55,343 bases of DNA, from assembly GCA_009773355.1 (NCBI GenBank), contig WRPG01000032.1:1-55343 (forward strand), in the 5' to 3' direction. Each line of letters begins with the position of its first letter. Position 1 is the stretch's first letter. Shown here piece by piece: positions 8,426 to 16,890 of the stretch. The notes under the pieces were generated by a model that did not search any database, was not told where the DNA came from, and worked only from the letters and a program-made list of their open reading frames with translations. The position numbers were made by a program, and so were the translations under genes. The stretch comes from Limisphaerales bacterium. GTDB taxonomy: Bacteria > Verrucomicrobiota > Verrucomicrobiia > Limisphaerales > SXTU01.

Positions 8426-9994
8426 ATGAAAAAAGTCCTCATCGTCGAAGACGACGCGATCATCGCCAACATCTACCAGCGCAAGCTCCAGATGGACGGC
8501 TTCCAGGTCCAGCACGCCGCCGACGGCGAGCTGGCGATGGAGATGATCAAGTGCAACCTGCCCACCATCGTCCTGCTCGACCTCCAACTGCCCAAGGCCA
8601 ACGGCATTGAAGTCCTGAAGTTCATCCGCAGCCGCGAGGAATCCAAGACCCTGCCCGTCGTCGTCTTCACCAACTCCTATCTCGGCACGCTCGTCCAGTC
8701 CGCGTGGAAGGCCGGCGCGAACAAGTGCCTCACCAAGGCCATCTGCACGCCCAAGCAGGTGTCCGACGTGCTCAAGGCCACGCTCGCCGGCGAGGATTCC
8801 GTCGGTGGCCCGCCCCCCGGCGCCGAGGCCGCCGGCGCGATCGTCATGCCCAGCGCGGCGCCCACGGCAGCCGCACCGGCGGACGGCCCCATCAAGATGG
8901 CTCCCCTTGCGCCCGCGCCCGCCGCGCGCGCCGAGGAAACGCCGTTGCTCTCCGGCCTGCTGAAGATGACTTCGCAGCCCAAGCCCGCCGCGCGCACACC
9001 GCAGGTTCCCAAAAGCCTCGCGCCCGCCGCCCCCAAGGCTCCCGCCGGCGACATCCCCCTCAAGCTGGCCGGGGACAGCGCCCCCATCGCGATGAACCTC
9101 GCGCCCGAGACGGCCAAGTCCGGCGGGGCCATCAAGATGGAGGGGTTCGGCCTGCCCGTCGCCGGGGGCAAGCCCGGCCCCGCCGAGGACTATGTCGCCC
9201 CCAGCGAAAGCAACCTGCTCGAAGTGGAGCAGAACTTTCAACACGAGCTGCGGCGCGGCTTCGCGGAGAATCTCCCGCAGTCCATCGGCTACCTCCGCCA
9301 GCGCCTGCAGGCCTTCATCAAGAACGAGAGCGACACCGCCAACCTGCGCTGGATGGAGGAGCGCAGCGCCATCCTCTTCGACATGTATCGCAAGACGCAC
9401 TCGCTCACCAGCGGCGCGGGCGTCGCCGGCTGCGCGGTCATCGCGCGCATCTCCTCGGCCTTCGAGGCGCTGCTCACGGAGCTTTACGAGAACCCCAAGA
9501 GCATCAACCCCTCCACCACGCGCACCCTCGCGCACACGGTGGATTTCCTCGCCCAGCTCGCCGGCGATGTGGATGCCGCCGAGTCCGTCAAGCTCGGCAC
9601 CGCCAGCGTGCTCGTGGTGGACGACGAGGCGCTTTCGCGCAAGGCCGTCATGCGCGGCCTGGAAAAGGCGGAACTCAAGGCGATGGACGTGGCCGACCCC
9701 GGCGCGGCCTTCGAGCAGTGCAAGAAGCAGAACTTCGACCTCATCTTCCTGGACATAGACATGCCGGGCATGAACGGCTACGACCTCTGCAAGCAGATCC
9801 GCCTGCAACCGCAGCACGCCAAGACGCCCGTCGTCTTCGTCACCGGCCTCACCGACTTCGCCAGCCGCGCCAAGTCCACCATCAGCGGCGGCAACGACCT
9901 CATCGGAAAGCCCTTCCTCATCATCGAACTCGCCGTGAAGGCCCTCACCTTCCTGATGAAGGCGCAGTTCAAGCCGTCGGCCAAGCCCGCCTGA
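8426..9994 (+). CDS. Receiver-HPt-receiver phosphorelay protein, copy 2 with long linker
   Basis: 522 residues with the same architecture as the preceding gene: receiver (Asp about 52), HPt-like bundle with THSLTSGAGVAG (His about 325), second receiver (Asp about 443, Lys in IGKPF). The difference is a linker of roughly 130 residues (about 130-260), rich in Ala/Pro, which carries several spaced short motifs of the type IKM/LKM/LKL/IAM. Such repeated short motifs in a disordered linker could be docking sites (inference). Its 3' end overlaps the convergent bioD gene by 26 nt. The paralogous pair suggests a duplication followed by linker expansion. Output partner unknown. Confidence 0.88.
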   Translation: MKKVLIVEDDAIIANIYQRKLQMDGFQVQHAADGELAMEMIKCNLPTIVLLDLQLPKANGIEVLKFIRSREESKTLPVVVFTNSYLGTLVQSAWKAGANKCLTKAICTPKQVSDVLKATLAGEDSVGGPPPGAEAAGAIVMPSAAPTAAAPADGPIKMAPLAPAPAARAEETPLLSGLLKMTSQPKPAARTPQVPKSLAPAAPKAPAGDIPLKLAGDSAPIAMNLAPETAKSGGAIKMEGFGLPVAGGKPGPAEDYVAPSESNLLEVEQNFQHELRRGFAENLPQSIGYLRQRLQAFIKNESDTANLRWMEERSAILFDMYRKTHSLTSGAGVAGCAVIARISSAFEALLTELYENPKSINPSTTRTLAHTVDFLAQLAGDVDAAESVKLGTASVLVVDDEALSRKAVMRGLEKAELKAMDVADPGAAFEQCKKQNFDLIFLDIDMPGMNGYDLCKQIRLQPQHAKTPVVFVTGLTDFASRAKSTISGGNDLIGKPFLIIELAVKALTFLMKAQFKPSAKPA

Positions 9995-10697
9995 TCGAAG
10001 CCCCGCGTTCCAGTTCCCGCAGCGCGGCCTGGACACCTCGCCCGCTTGCCGCACCCGACCGCTTCAGCCACGGCAGCCGCACGACGCGCAGGTCTGGCAG
10101 ACACGCTCGTAGCAAGGCGGCGTTTGACCGCGCCGCCGCATCGGCATCGGGCATGTCCATCAGCACCACCGATGCGTGCCGGCACGCCCGCATCGGCAGC
10201 GCCTCGATCACCAGCCGCGCCTGATTGACCGCGCCCAGCCGGTTCGGCACCACCACCACCGGCACCGCGCCCAGCGCGGAGAGCAAGTCCCGATTGTCAA
10301 AGCCTTCGCCCAGCGGACTCAGCAGCCCGCCGGCCCCTTCCACCAGCACAACTTCAAACTGCGCCGCCACCGCCCGCACCCGCGCGACGACGTTCGCCAG
10401 CTTCACTCCCCTGTCCGCCTGTCGGGCGGCCAACGCCGGAGCCAGCGCCGCGCGGAAATGCCACGGATTCACCTCGTCCAGCGTCAGCACGCCGCCATTC
10501 GCCGCGTGCAGTGCCACCGCATCCTCGCGCCCGCCGGAGCACAGCGGCTTGAGCGCCACCGCGTTGATTCCCTGCGCGCGCCACCGCCGTGTCAGCAGCG
10601 TCGTGAGCACCGTCTTGCCCACGCCCGTGTCGCTGCCCGTCACGACCACGATGCGGCCCTGGCCGCCGCCCGCCGCCCTTTGTCCGCCGCCTTTCAT
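9969..10697 (-). CDS. bioD: Dethiobiotin synthetase
   Basis: 242 residues. P-loop NTPase of the BioD type: Walker A GSDTGVGKT at about residues 21-29, 'ALKPLCSGG' substrate segment, 'DEVNPWHFRAALAPALAAR' characteristic of BioD, and 'LVEGAGGLLSPL' loop. The family makes dethiobiotin from 7,8-diaminopelargonic acid, CO2 and ATP in biotin synthesis. The first ~14 residues are Gly/Ala-rich and probably unstructured; a later start is possible but none is clearly better. Its ATG overlaps the stop of the upstream lipoprotein gene by one base (TGATG), so translation may be coupled. No other bio genes are present nearby. Its 3' end runs 26 nt into the convergent receiver gene. Confidence 0.9.
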   Translation of the reverse strand: MKGGGQRAAGGGQGRIVVVTGSDTGVGKTVLTTLLTRRWRAQGINAVALKPLCSGGREDAVALHAANGGVLTLDEVNPWHFRAALAPALAARQADRGVKLANVVARVRAVAAQFEVVLVEGAGGLLSPLGEGFDNRDLLSALGAVPVVVVPNRLGAVNQARLVIEALPMRACRHASVVLMDMPDADAAARSNAALLRACLPDLRVVRLPWLKRSGAASGRGVQAALRELERGASIRRAWPTA

Positions 10698-11266
10698 CAG
10701 AACTTCGCCTTGATGCCGCGAATGGCGGTCCCCACCGCCGGCACATGTTCAAACAGGCCCGCCGTGCTGTCCCAGAAGTCCTGGTGCAGCACCACGCGCC
10801 CCTGCGCGTCGAAGCGCACCAGCGTGACGCCGATGGTGCGGATGGTCTGGCCGGGCCGGAGCTGCTTGAGCCGCGTGTCCATCACCCAGCGGAAGTAGTA
10901 GTTCCCGCCCGACTCCGCCACGTCCTCGAACCGCACCGTCACGCTCTCCGCATTGCGCACCGTGGCGAGGAAATAATCCTCGATGACCGCCGCGCCGCTC
11001 AACGACTTGAGCGTGTCGTTGAGGTAGGCCTCCGGCGCATAGACCAGCCGTGTCTGCTGGCGCACCGAGTCCTCGGTCATCACCGCGAAGAAGTCCTTCA
11101 CCCGCTGCACCGCCGCGCGCTCGGCCTCGCCGCCCTTCACCACGCCCAAGGTGTTCGTCCGGGCCGCCAGCGCGTCGTGGAACGGCCTAGCCGTGTCCAG
11201 CACCACGGGCGTCGTGCGGCAGGCGGCCAGCCAGAGGGGAAGGAGCAGCAGGAATCCGAATCGCAT
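10697..11266 (-). CDS. Predicted lipoprotein with NTF2/SnoaL-like domain
   Basis: 189 residues. A lipoprotein signal sequence ends in LAAC (Cys about residue 16). The mature part (about 50-180) reads as an alpha+beta fold: a helix 'AVQRVKDFFAVMTEDSV', then 'GAAVIEDYFLATVRNAESVTVRFEDVAESGG' and alternating strands ending in 'VVLHQDFWDST', which is the look of NTF2/SnoaL-like proteins. The fold assignment is by pattern only. No catalytic residues can be named. It is co-transcribed with bioD (one-base overlap), but nothing suggests a biotin role. Divergent from apaG. Confidence 0.75.
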   Translation of the reverse strand: MRFGFLLLLPLWLAACRTTPVVLDTARPFHDALAARTNTLGVVKGGEAERAAVQRVKDFFAVMTEDSVRQQTRLVYAPEAYLNDTLKSLSGAAVIEDYFLATVRNAESVTVRFEDVAESGGNYYFRWVMDTRLKQLRPGQTIRTIGVTLVRFDAQGRVVLHQDFWDSTAGLFEHVPAVGTAIRGIKAKF

Positions 11267-11435
11267 GCGCCGAAGCTACGGCAAACCCCTCCGGTGGCAA
11301 GCGTGCGGCGCGACACCCCGCCCGTGCCAGCCCCCATCGCGTCAGCGGCCCGCCGCCCAATCGCGTGCAAGCTTGGAACCTTCGCCCAGATGCGCCACGG
11401 TTCCCTTCGCCCGGCGCGTCCGGGCGCAGCCCATT

Positions 11436-11846
11436 TTGAAACCCGACCTCCTCGAACTGCCCGGCCTGAGCGTGACGCTGGACCGCCTTGTCTATGCGCC
11501 GGAGCTGCCCGCGCCGCCGGACCGGCCGCACTCGTTCGTCTACTTCATCAGCATCCACAACGGCTCCGACCGCACCGTCACCATCAAGGGCCGCAAGTGG
11601 GTCGTCACCAACTCGCGCGGCGAGGTCACAGCCATCGAGGGCGACGGCGTGGTGGGCGAATTCCCCGTGCTGCGGCCGGGCGAGAAGTTCAGCTACAACA
11701 GCCGCCACCTCCTCGACACGCCGCGCGCCATCGCCGAGGGCAGCTACCTCGGCGTGGACGAGCAGGGCGTGCGGGTGGTGGTGCGCATCCCGACCTTCGA
11801 GATGGTCGTGCCCGGCGGCGCGGGGCCGAAGGAGATGTGGGCGTGA
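11436..11846 (+). CDS. apaG: ApaG domain protein
   Basis: About 136 residues of a single ApaG beta-sandwich (fibronectin-III-like). The strands FVYFISIHNGS, TIKGRKWVVTNSRGE and the hallmark GDGVVGEFPVLRPGEKFSYNS are nearly textbook for the family. The role of ApaG is poorly defined; older links are to Co/Mg resistance and nucleotide metabolism. No in-frame ATG lies anywhere before the domain; I use TTG 11436, with another TTG at 11373 as alternative. The gene is divergent from the lipoprotein/bioD pair. Confidence 0.88.
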   Translation: MKPDLLELPGLSVTLDRLVYAPELPAPPDRPHSFVYFISIHNGSDRTVTIKGRKWVVTNSRGEVTAIEGDGVVGEFPVLRPGEKFSYNSRHLLDTPRAIAEGSYLGVDEQGVRVVVRIPTFEMVVPGGAGPKEMWA

Positions 11847-11986
11847 AGGAGGGGCAAAGTTTCAGCCCGCCGCGCCCGCCGGCTCCCGCCCGCCGCAATT
11901 GACTTGGCAAGGCCCGGCGAGGTTGTTACTCACCCGCCCCGCGACCGAACCCGTCGCACGAGAAAACCCAACCCGGAATTGAACTT

Positions 11987-12586
11987 ATGGCCGAAGTCGA
12001 AATCCCCACGGAAGCCGGCAGCAAGGAGGACAAAAAGGTCGGCATCAAGATCGCCATCATCGCCGTCGTCATGGCCATCGTGTCCTCCTACGGCAAGAAC
12101 GCCGCCAACGACATGATCATCAACGAGGTCAAGGCCTCCAACGGCTACGCCTGGTATCAGGCCAAGCGCATCCGCGGCGCGCTCAACGACCAGGCCATCA
12201 GCCAGATTGACCTCGACCTGCTCGGCAGCCCCACTGACGCCCAGCGCGAGGCGATGGGCAAGCTGAAGAAAAAGCTCCAGGAGAAAAACGCCGAATACAA
12301 AAAGGAGAATGACGACATCCTCAAGGAAGCCGACACCACCAAGGCCGAGGCCGCGCTGGCCGGCAAGAAGAACGACGCCTTCGACCGCGCCGAGATCGCG
12401 CTGCAAGTCGCCGTGGTGCTTTGCTCGCTGACGCTGCTGACCGGCAGCTCCGTCTTCTCGCGCGCCGGGGTGGCCCTGGCGGCCCTGGGCGTGGTGCTGG
12501 CGGTCATGGCGTTCTTCAAGAAGCCCGACCCGCCGAAGCCGGAAGTCCAGCCGCCGCCCGCCGCGACCGCGCCGGCCAAAAGCTGA
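11987..12586 (+). CDS. DUF4337-like membrane protein
   Basis: 199 residues. Arrangement: charged N-terminus, one membrane helix (about 18-38, IKIAIIAVVMAIVSSYG), the phrase 'ANDMIINEVKASNGYAWYQAKRIRGAL', a charged coiled-coil stretch about 80-125 (KLKKKLQEKNAEYKKENDD), two further membrane helices about 138-180, and a Pro-rich end. This helix order and the 'A....W..YQ.K..R' core match what I recall of DUF4337; function unknown. It stands alone between apaG and a lipoprotein gene. Inference: inner-membrane protein with a cytoplasmic or periplasmic coiled-coil loop. Confidence 0.78.
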   Translation: MAEVEIPTEAGSKEDKKVGIKIAIIAVVMAIVSSYGKNAANDMIINEVKASNGYAWYQAKRIRGALNDQAISQIDLDLLGSPTDAQREAMGKLKKKLQEKNAEYKKENDDILKEADTTKAEAALAGKKNDAFDRAEIALQVAVVLCSLTLLTGSSVFSRAGVALAALGVVLAVMAFFKKPDPPKPEVQPPPAATAPAKS

Positions 12587-13011
12587 CCGAGGGAAACGGA
12601 GCGGGCCTGGCTGGCCCCCGTTTTCAGCCCGAACGCCGAAATGGGATTGCCAAAAGAAACAATAGGGGGCGGTAAGCAGGATGTTCGCGACCGGGAGTGG
12701 ACGCGAAGAGTCGTCCGGTGACAGGCTGGCCAGGCGCTTCACCTTCTTTCGTGGTCTTTGGTTTCGTTCGGGCCCCTTCGAACTTCGGGTTCAGTGGCAA
12801 TTCTCCCGCCAAGCCCATCGCTTTCGCGAGCCGGCTCAGGCGCAACCTGAGCCTCGGCCCCGTCCCTGCCAATCGGGACTATACCGGAGTGCGTTCCCGA
12901 CGAACGGGCCTACGTTCCCGCAGTCTTCGGCGAAGCGCGGAGGGACCGGCCGGAGACTGCGGCCCAGCTGCGCCCGGCCCGCCGTTCTTTTCCACCCAAC
13001 CGTCTCTCACC
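12587..13011. other. Non-coding stretch of about 425 nt, nothing recognised
   Basis: The frame of the next gene stays open back to GTG 12697, but that upstream part reads as low-complexity Arg/Pro/Ser sequence and precedes a clean signal peptide, so I treat it as untranslated. Some GC-rich partial palindromes occur around 12,900-12,960 that faintly resemble arms of the dispersed repeats, but they are too degenerate to call. Confidence 0.5.
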
Positions 13012-13590
13012 ATGAAAAAGCTCCCGTTCCTCCTCGGCGCGCTGGCCGCGCTGTGGCTCACCGCCGGCTGCGCCGCCATGCATTCCAGCGGCCGTAGCAC
13101 GGCCAAGTCACCGTGGCCGGACTTCGCCGCAGCCAAGGCCGCCTTCGACCGGATCGAGCCGGGCCGGACGACCCTGGCCGAGCTGCGCACCCTGGGCTTC
13201 GATCCCTACACGAACCCGAACGTCCGCATCCTGAACTACCTCGACATCCAGAACCGTTTCCTGCCCAACCAGTCCGTCCGGCAGGAGGACTTGCCCGCGC
13301 CCGTCCGGCTGTCGCTCGCGGCGCAGGAGCAGTCCGTGGCCTACGAGCTGGACCTGACCGTGATCAACAGCCAGCGCTATGGGAACTTGTTCCTCGACGT
13401 GTTCGCATTCAACCGCAAGACCCACGAGACCGGCTGGAACTTCAAGGCTCTCGTCCTCCTGAACCACGACAAGGTGCTCTACAAGCTCTGGTCCGGCCAG
13501 CCCAACGTGGACCGCTTCGAGCAGAAGAAGCGCCCGCTCGGCCCGTTCCAGGAGATCAACAGCGCGGCCAGCCTCTCGGTCATGCCGTAG
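13012..13590 (+). CDS. Predicted lipoprotein, weak SmpA/BamE-like N-terminal motif
   Basis: 192 residues. ATG 13012 gives a good lipoprotein signal MKKLPFLLGALAALWLTAGC (Cys about residue 20). The mature part opens with 'FDRIEPGRTTLAELRTLGFDP', a helix-turn-helix-like pattern also seen in SmpA/OmlA (BamE) lipoproteins where 'I..G.T..EV..LLG' is conserved. The rest, with 'LNYLDIQNRFLPNQSV' and 'FKALVLLNHDKVLYKLWSG', is not something I can assign. Located at the outer or inner membrane by lipidation. Function unknown. Confidence 0.78.
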   Translation: MKKLPFLLGALAALWLTAGCAAMHSSGRSTAKSPWPDFAAAKAAFDRIEPGRTTLAELRTLGFDPYTNPNVRILNYLDIQNRFLPNQSVRQEDLPAPVRLSLAAQEQSVAYELDLTVINSQRYGNLFLDVFAFNRKTHETGWNFKALVLLNHDKVLYKLWSGQPNVDRFEQKKRPLGPFQEINSAASLSVMP

Positions 13591-13697
13591 CCAGCCGGTG
13601 CTGTCGGCGGCCCACCACGGGTCCAGCAGCGCCCAGCGCAACCTGGCAGCGCCAAACTCATTGCCCCGAATTGCGCGCGGCGATAGTGTCCGCCCCC

Positions 13698-14861
13698 ATG
13701 CAAATCGCGCCCGCCTTCAAAGCGCCGACCCGTCTGCTGATGGGCCCCGGCCCCAGCAACGCCCCCGCCGAAGTCCTCGCGGCCATGAGCCAGCCGCTCG
13801 TCGGCCACTTGGACCCGGTGTTCGTCAAGATGATGGAGGAGTTGAAAACGATGCTCCGCGCCGTGTTCCTCACGCGCAACGACATGACCTTCCCCATCAG
13901 CGGCACCGGCAGCGCGGGCATGGAGTTTTGCTTCGTGAACCTGGTGGAGCCGGGCGACGAGGTCATCGTCGGCGTCAACGGCGTCTTCGGCACGCGCATG
14001 GTGGACGTGGCCGAGCGTTGCGGCGCGCGGGTGACGAAGGTCGAGTCCGGCTGGGGCAACAGCATCGCCCCGCAGCAGATCGCCGAGGCCCTGCGCACGG
14101 TGAGCAAGCCCAAGCTCGTCGCCATCGTCCACGCGGAGACTTCCACGGGCGCGCTGACGCCGGTCGAGGAGATTTCCAAGCTCACGCACGATGCCGGCGC
14201 GTTGCTGCTGCTGGACACGGTGACTTCGCTGGGCGGCTGCCCGGTGCGGATTGACGAGTGGAACGTGGACGCGGTTTACAGCGGCACGCAGAAGTGCCTG
14301 AGCTGCCCGCCCGGCCTCGCGCCTGTGTCGCTCAACGCCCGCGCGCTGGAGGTTGCCCGCCGCCGTCGCACCAAGGTGCAGAGCTGGTATCTGGACGTGA
14401 ACCTGCTCGCGTCCTACTGGGGACAGGAGCGTGTCTATCACCACACCGCGCCCATCTCGATGAACTACGCGCTGCACGCGGCGCTTCGCCTCGTGCTGGA
14501 GGAGGGCCTGGAAAACCGCTGGCGTCGCCACAAGCAGAACCACTTGGCGCTCAAATCCGCCCTCGCGGCCATCGGCCTCGAACTCGCCTCGCAGGACGGC
14601 CACCAGCTTTGGCAGCTCAACGCCGTCCGCGTGCCGCAGGGCGTGGACGAGGCCGACGTGCGCAAGCGGCTGCTGAACGACTTCAACATCGAGGTCGGCG
14701 CCGGCCTCGGCCCGCTCAAGGGCAAGATTTGGCGCGTCGGGCTGATGGGCGAGACTTCCTCGCGCGAGAACGTCCGGCTGTTCCTCTCCGCGTTCTGCCA
14801 GGTGCTCAACGAGTGCGGCCGCAAGACCGACGCGAAGGCAGCCTTGGCGGCGGTGGAGTGA
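13698..14861 (+). CDS. Class V aminotransferase, alanine/serine--glyoxylate type
   Basis: About 387 residues. PLP-dependent fold-type I enzyme. The start 'RLLMGPGPSNAPAEVLAAMSQPLVGHLDP' and the segment 'ISGTGSAGMEFCFVNLVEPGD' are signatures of the alanine-glyoxylate/serine-pyruvate aminotransferase group. The PLP-binding lysine is in GTQKCLSCPPG (about residue 199), after the Asp-containing 'LLLDTVTSLGG'. The usual C-terminal substrate Arg lies in 'IWRVGLMGE'. Start ATG 13698 fits the family; the frame is open further upstream but without homology. Expected to transfer an amino group from alanine or serine to glyoxylate. Neighbours give no pathway context. Confidence 0.92.
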   Translation: MQIAPAFKAPTRLLMGPGPSNAPAEVLAAMSQPLVGHLDPVFVKMMEELKTMLRAVFLTRNDMTFPISGTGSAGMEFCFVNLVEPGDEVIVGVNGVFGTRMVDVAERCGARVTKVESGWGNSIAPQQIAEALRTVSKPKLVAIVHAETSTGALTPVEEISKLTHDAGALLLLDTVTSLGGCPVRIDEWNVDAVYSGTQKCLSCPPGLAPVSLNARALEVARRRRTKVQSWYLDVNLLASYWGQERVYHHTAPISMNYALHAALRLVLEEGLENRWRRHKQNHLALKSALAAIGLELASQDGHQLWQLNAVRVPQGVDEADVRKRLLNDFNIEVGAGLGPLKGKIWRVGLMGETSSRENVRLFLSAFCQVLNECGRKTDAKAALAAVE

Positions 14862-14949
14862 GCGGATGGCGGATAATTTCCTTTGAAGCCGCCGGTCGAA
14901 TTGCCAGTATGCATCTGCTTTCTGACGCCTGCCTTGCAAGCGTGAGTTT

Positions 14950-15897
14950 ATGGCCAACACTTCTTTGACGCGCAAATTGCAGGACGTGGAGGCGGTGCCC
15001 GCCGCCGTGACCCCGCCGGACCACACCACGGAAACGTCCTTCTTCAAGAAACCCAAGCTCGCCACCGGCAAGTCCCGCAAGCGCGACATCCCCGAGGGCT
15101 TGTGGACCAAGTGCCCCAAGTGCGCCACCATGCTCTACGACAAGGAGCTGGATGCGAACCTCAAGGTCTGCCTCAAGTGCGGCCACCACTTCGCCATTGG
15201 CTCGCGCGAGCGCATCAACGCGCTGGTGGAGACGTGCTCCTTCGAGGAGATGGACGCGGGCATGACCAGCGTGGACGTGCTCAAGTTCACGGGTGTCGCC
15301 ACCTACACTTCCAAACTCGAAGCCTACCGGAAAAGCACCGGCCTCAAGGATGCCGTCATCACCGGCATCGGCACCGTCGGCACGCAGCGGGTGGCACTGG
15401 GCGTGATGGACTTCAGCTTCCTCGGCGGCTCGATGGGGTCGGTCGTCGGCGAGAAGCTCACACGGGTCATCGAGGCCGGCACGGACCGGGGTTTGCCGGT
15501 CATCATCATCTCCACCAGCGGCGGCGCGCGGATGTATGAAGGCATGTTCAGCCTCATGCAGATGGCGAAGACCAGCGCGGCGCTGGCCTACCACGCGCGG
15601 AACAAGCTCCCTTACATTAGCGTGCTGACCCACCCGACGACCGCCGGCGTCATGGCCAGCTACGCGAGCTTGGGCGACCTCATCATCGCCGAGCCGGGGG
15701 CCATGATCGGCTTCGCCGGCCCGCGTGTCATCAAGGACACCACGCAGGCCGAGCTGCCGCCGGGCTTCCAGACGGCGGAGTTCCTCCTCGACCGCGGGCT
15801 GGTGGACGCCATCGTGCCGCGCAAGGAACTCAAGGCCGCCCTCGGTGGTTATCTGGAGGCCATGATGGCCGGCCACCGTCGCCAGCAGGCGGCGTAG
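14950..15897 (+). CDS. accD: Acetyl-CoA carboxylase carboxyltransferase subunit beta
   Basis: 315 residues. N-terminal zinc ribbon with Cys at about 55, 58, 74 and 77 (CPKC...CLKC), followed by the crotonase-fold carboxyltransferase core: 'SFLGGSMGSVVGEK', 'PVIIISTSGGARMYEGMFSL', 'YISVLTHPTTAGVMASYA', 'FAGPRVIK', and the end '...AEFLLDRGLVDAIVPRKEL'. It transfers carboxyl from carboxybiotin to acetyl-CoA with AccA, giving malonyl-CoA for fatty-acid synthesis; accA is not in the window. The extra ~45 residues before the zinc ribbon are variable in the family. 88 nt downstream of the aminotransferase; convergent with the next gene 3 nt away. Confidence 0.96.
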   Translation: MANTSLTRKLQDVEAVPAAVTPPDHTTETSFFKKPKLATGKSRKRDIPEGLWTKCPKCATMLYDKELDANLKVCLKCGHHFAIGSRERINALVETCSFEEMDAGMTSVDVLKFTGVATYTSKLEAYRKSTGLKDAVITGIGTVGTQRVALGVMDFSFLGGSMGSVVGEKLTRVIEAGTDRGLPVIIISTSGGARMYEGMFSLMQMAKTSAALAYHARNKLPYISVLTHPTTAGVMASYASLGDLIIAEPGAMIGFAGPRVIKDTTQAELPPGFQTAEFLLDRGLVDAIVPRKELKAALGGYLEAMMAGHRRQQAA

Positions 15898-15900
15898 GCG

Positions 15901-16683
15901 TCACTTCGCCTTGGTGCGCTTCCGGGCGTCGGTGAATTCTCGGCGCAGGTCAATGAGCGCGACGGTGTGCTTGCCGTTCACGTTGCCCTTGTCCAGCGCC
16001 TCCACCAACTGGGCGAACTTCTCGTCCAGCATCGGCCGGATGGTGAAGTCGTCAGCCTTGAGATTGGGCAGGCAGAACTGGTTCAGGCGCGAGATGCTGG
16101 TGTTCAAGTTGCCCTCGTCACGCGAGCGCTGGAAGGCGAGCGCAGCGGACAGGAAATACTCCGCGGCGGCGGGGAAGTTCTTCGCATTCACCGAGCGGAT
16201 CGCGTAGTCGAAATACAGCAGGCCGAACGGGTGGGCGTTGCGGTTCTCGATCACCTCCACCATGAGGAGCAGCTTGCGATTGAAGTCCTCGTTTTGCTGC
16301 GCCAGCGAGTTGCTCGAGACGCCCCCGGCGGAGGCCATCTGGGTGCGGAGCGACTGCGCCAGCTCGGCGATCTTGCGGTCCATCGCCTGCTCGCGCGAGG
16401 CGAGGCGCGCGTTGAGGGTGCCGTCCAGTTCGCGGTTGAAGGCGGCGTAGCGCTGCTCATTGGCCGTCTCCAGCGACTTCTGGATGGCGAGCTTGTCCTG
16501 CTCGTAGTTCTTGTGGCTGGCGAACCAGGCAAAGAGCACGAGGATGGCGGCCATCCCGAGCATCAGGCCGGCGGCGACCTTCACGATGTCCATGAGCCGG
16601 CGCTCGTTGTCGTGCATGGCCTGCACCTGCGCCTTGAGGGCCTCCAACTCGGCGTGCGGAAGGTTTGGATCCGTCGGGTTCAT
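15901..16683 (-). CDS. Membrane-anchored coiled-coil protein of unknown function
   Basis: 260 residues. Order: acidic helix with 'HAELEALKAQVQAMHDNERRLMDIVKV' (coiled coil), one membrane helix at about 37-56 (AAGLMLGMAAILVLFAWFAS), then a long helical region about 60-140 with 'KIAELAQSLRTQM', and a C-terminal helical repeat-like part 'YFDYAIRSVNAKNFPAAAEYFLSAALAFQRS' resembling one TPR hairpin. No enzyme motif. The start ATG 16683 begins MNPTDPNLPHAE; the frame stays open much further upstream antisense to transketolase, which I reject. Convergent with accD, divergent from tkt. Confidence 0.8.
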   Translation of the reverse strand: MNPTDPNLPHAELEALKAQVQAMHDNERRLMDIVKVAAGLMLGMAAILVLFAWFASHKNYEQDKLAIQKSLETANEQRYAAFNRELDGTLNARLASREQAMDRKIAELAQSLRTQMASAGGVSSNSLAQQNEDFNRKLLLMVEVIENRNAHPFGLLYFDYAIRSVNAKNFPAAAEYFLSAALAFQRSRDEGNLNTSISRLNQFCLPNLKADDFTIRPMLDEKFAQLVEALDKGNVNGKHTVALIDLRREFTDARKRTKAK

Positions 16684-16890
16684 GGGCGTTCGCTGGTGGT
16701 CGCAGCATGGCGCGCACGCGCCGGGTTGTCCACGAGGATTTGGGTGGGCCATCAGGCGGCGGGCGCTTCCTGGAACGCGCCCCGCTGCCCGCAACGGCCA
16801 AATTCCTCCTTCCCATTTTCGCGTCCCGTTCCTAACGTCACCCGCTCTGTTGGAACCCAAAACCTGTAGCAACCCAACCCGACCGAACCT

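Noticed and set aside
12697-13011. N-terminal extension of the lipoprotein at 13,012
   Set aside because: The extension is low-complexity and would bury an excellent lipoprotein signal; the ATG at 13,012 is better.
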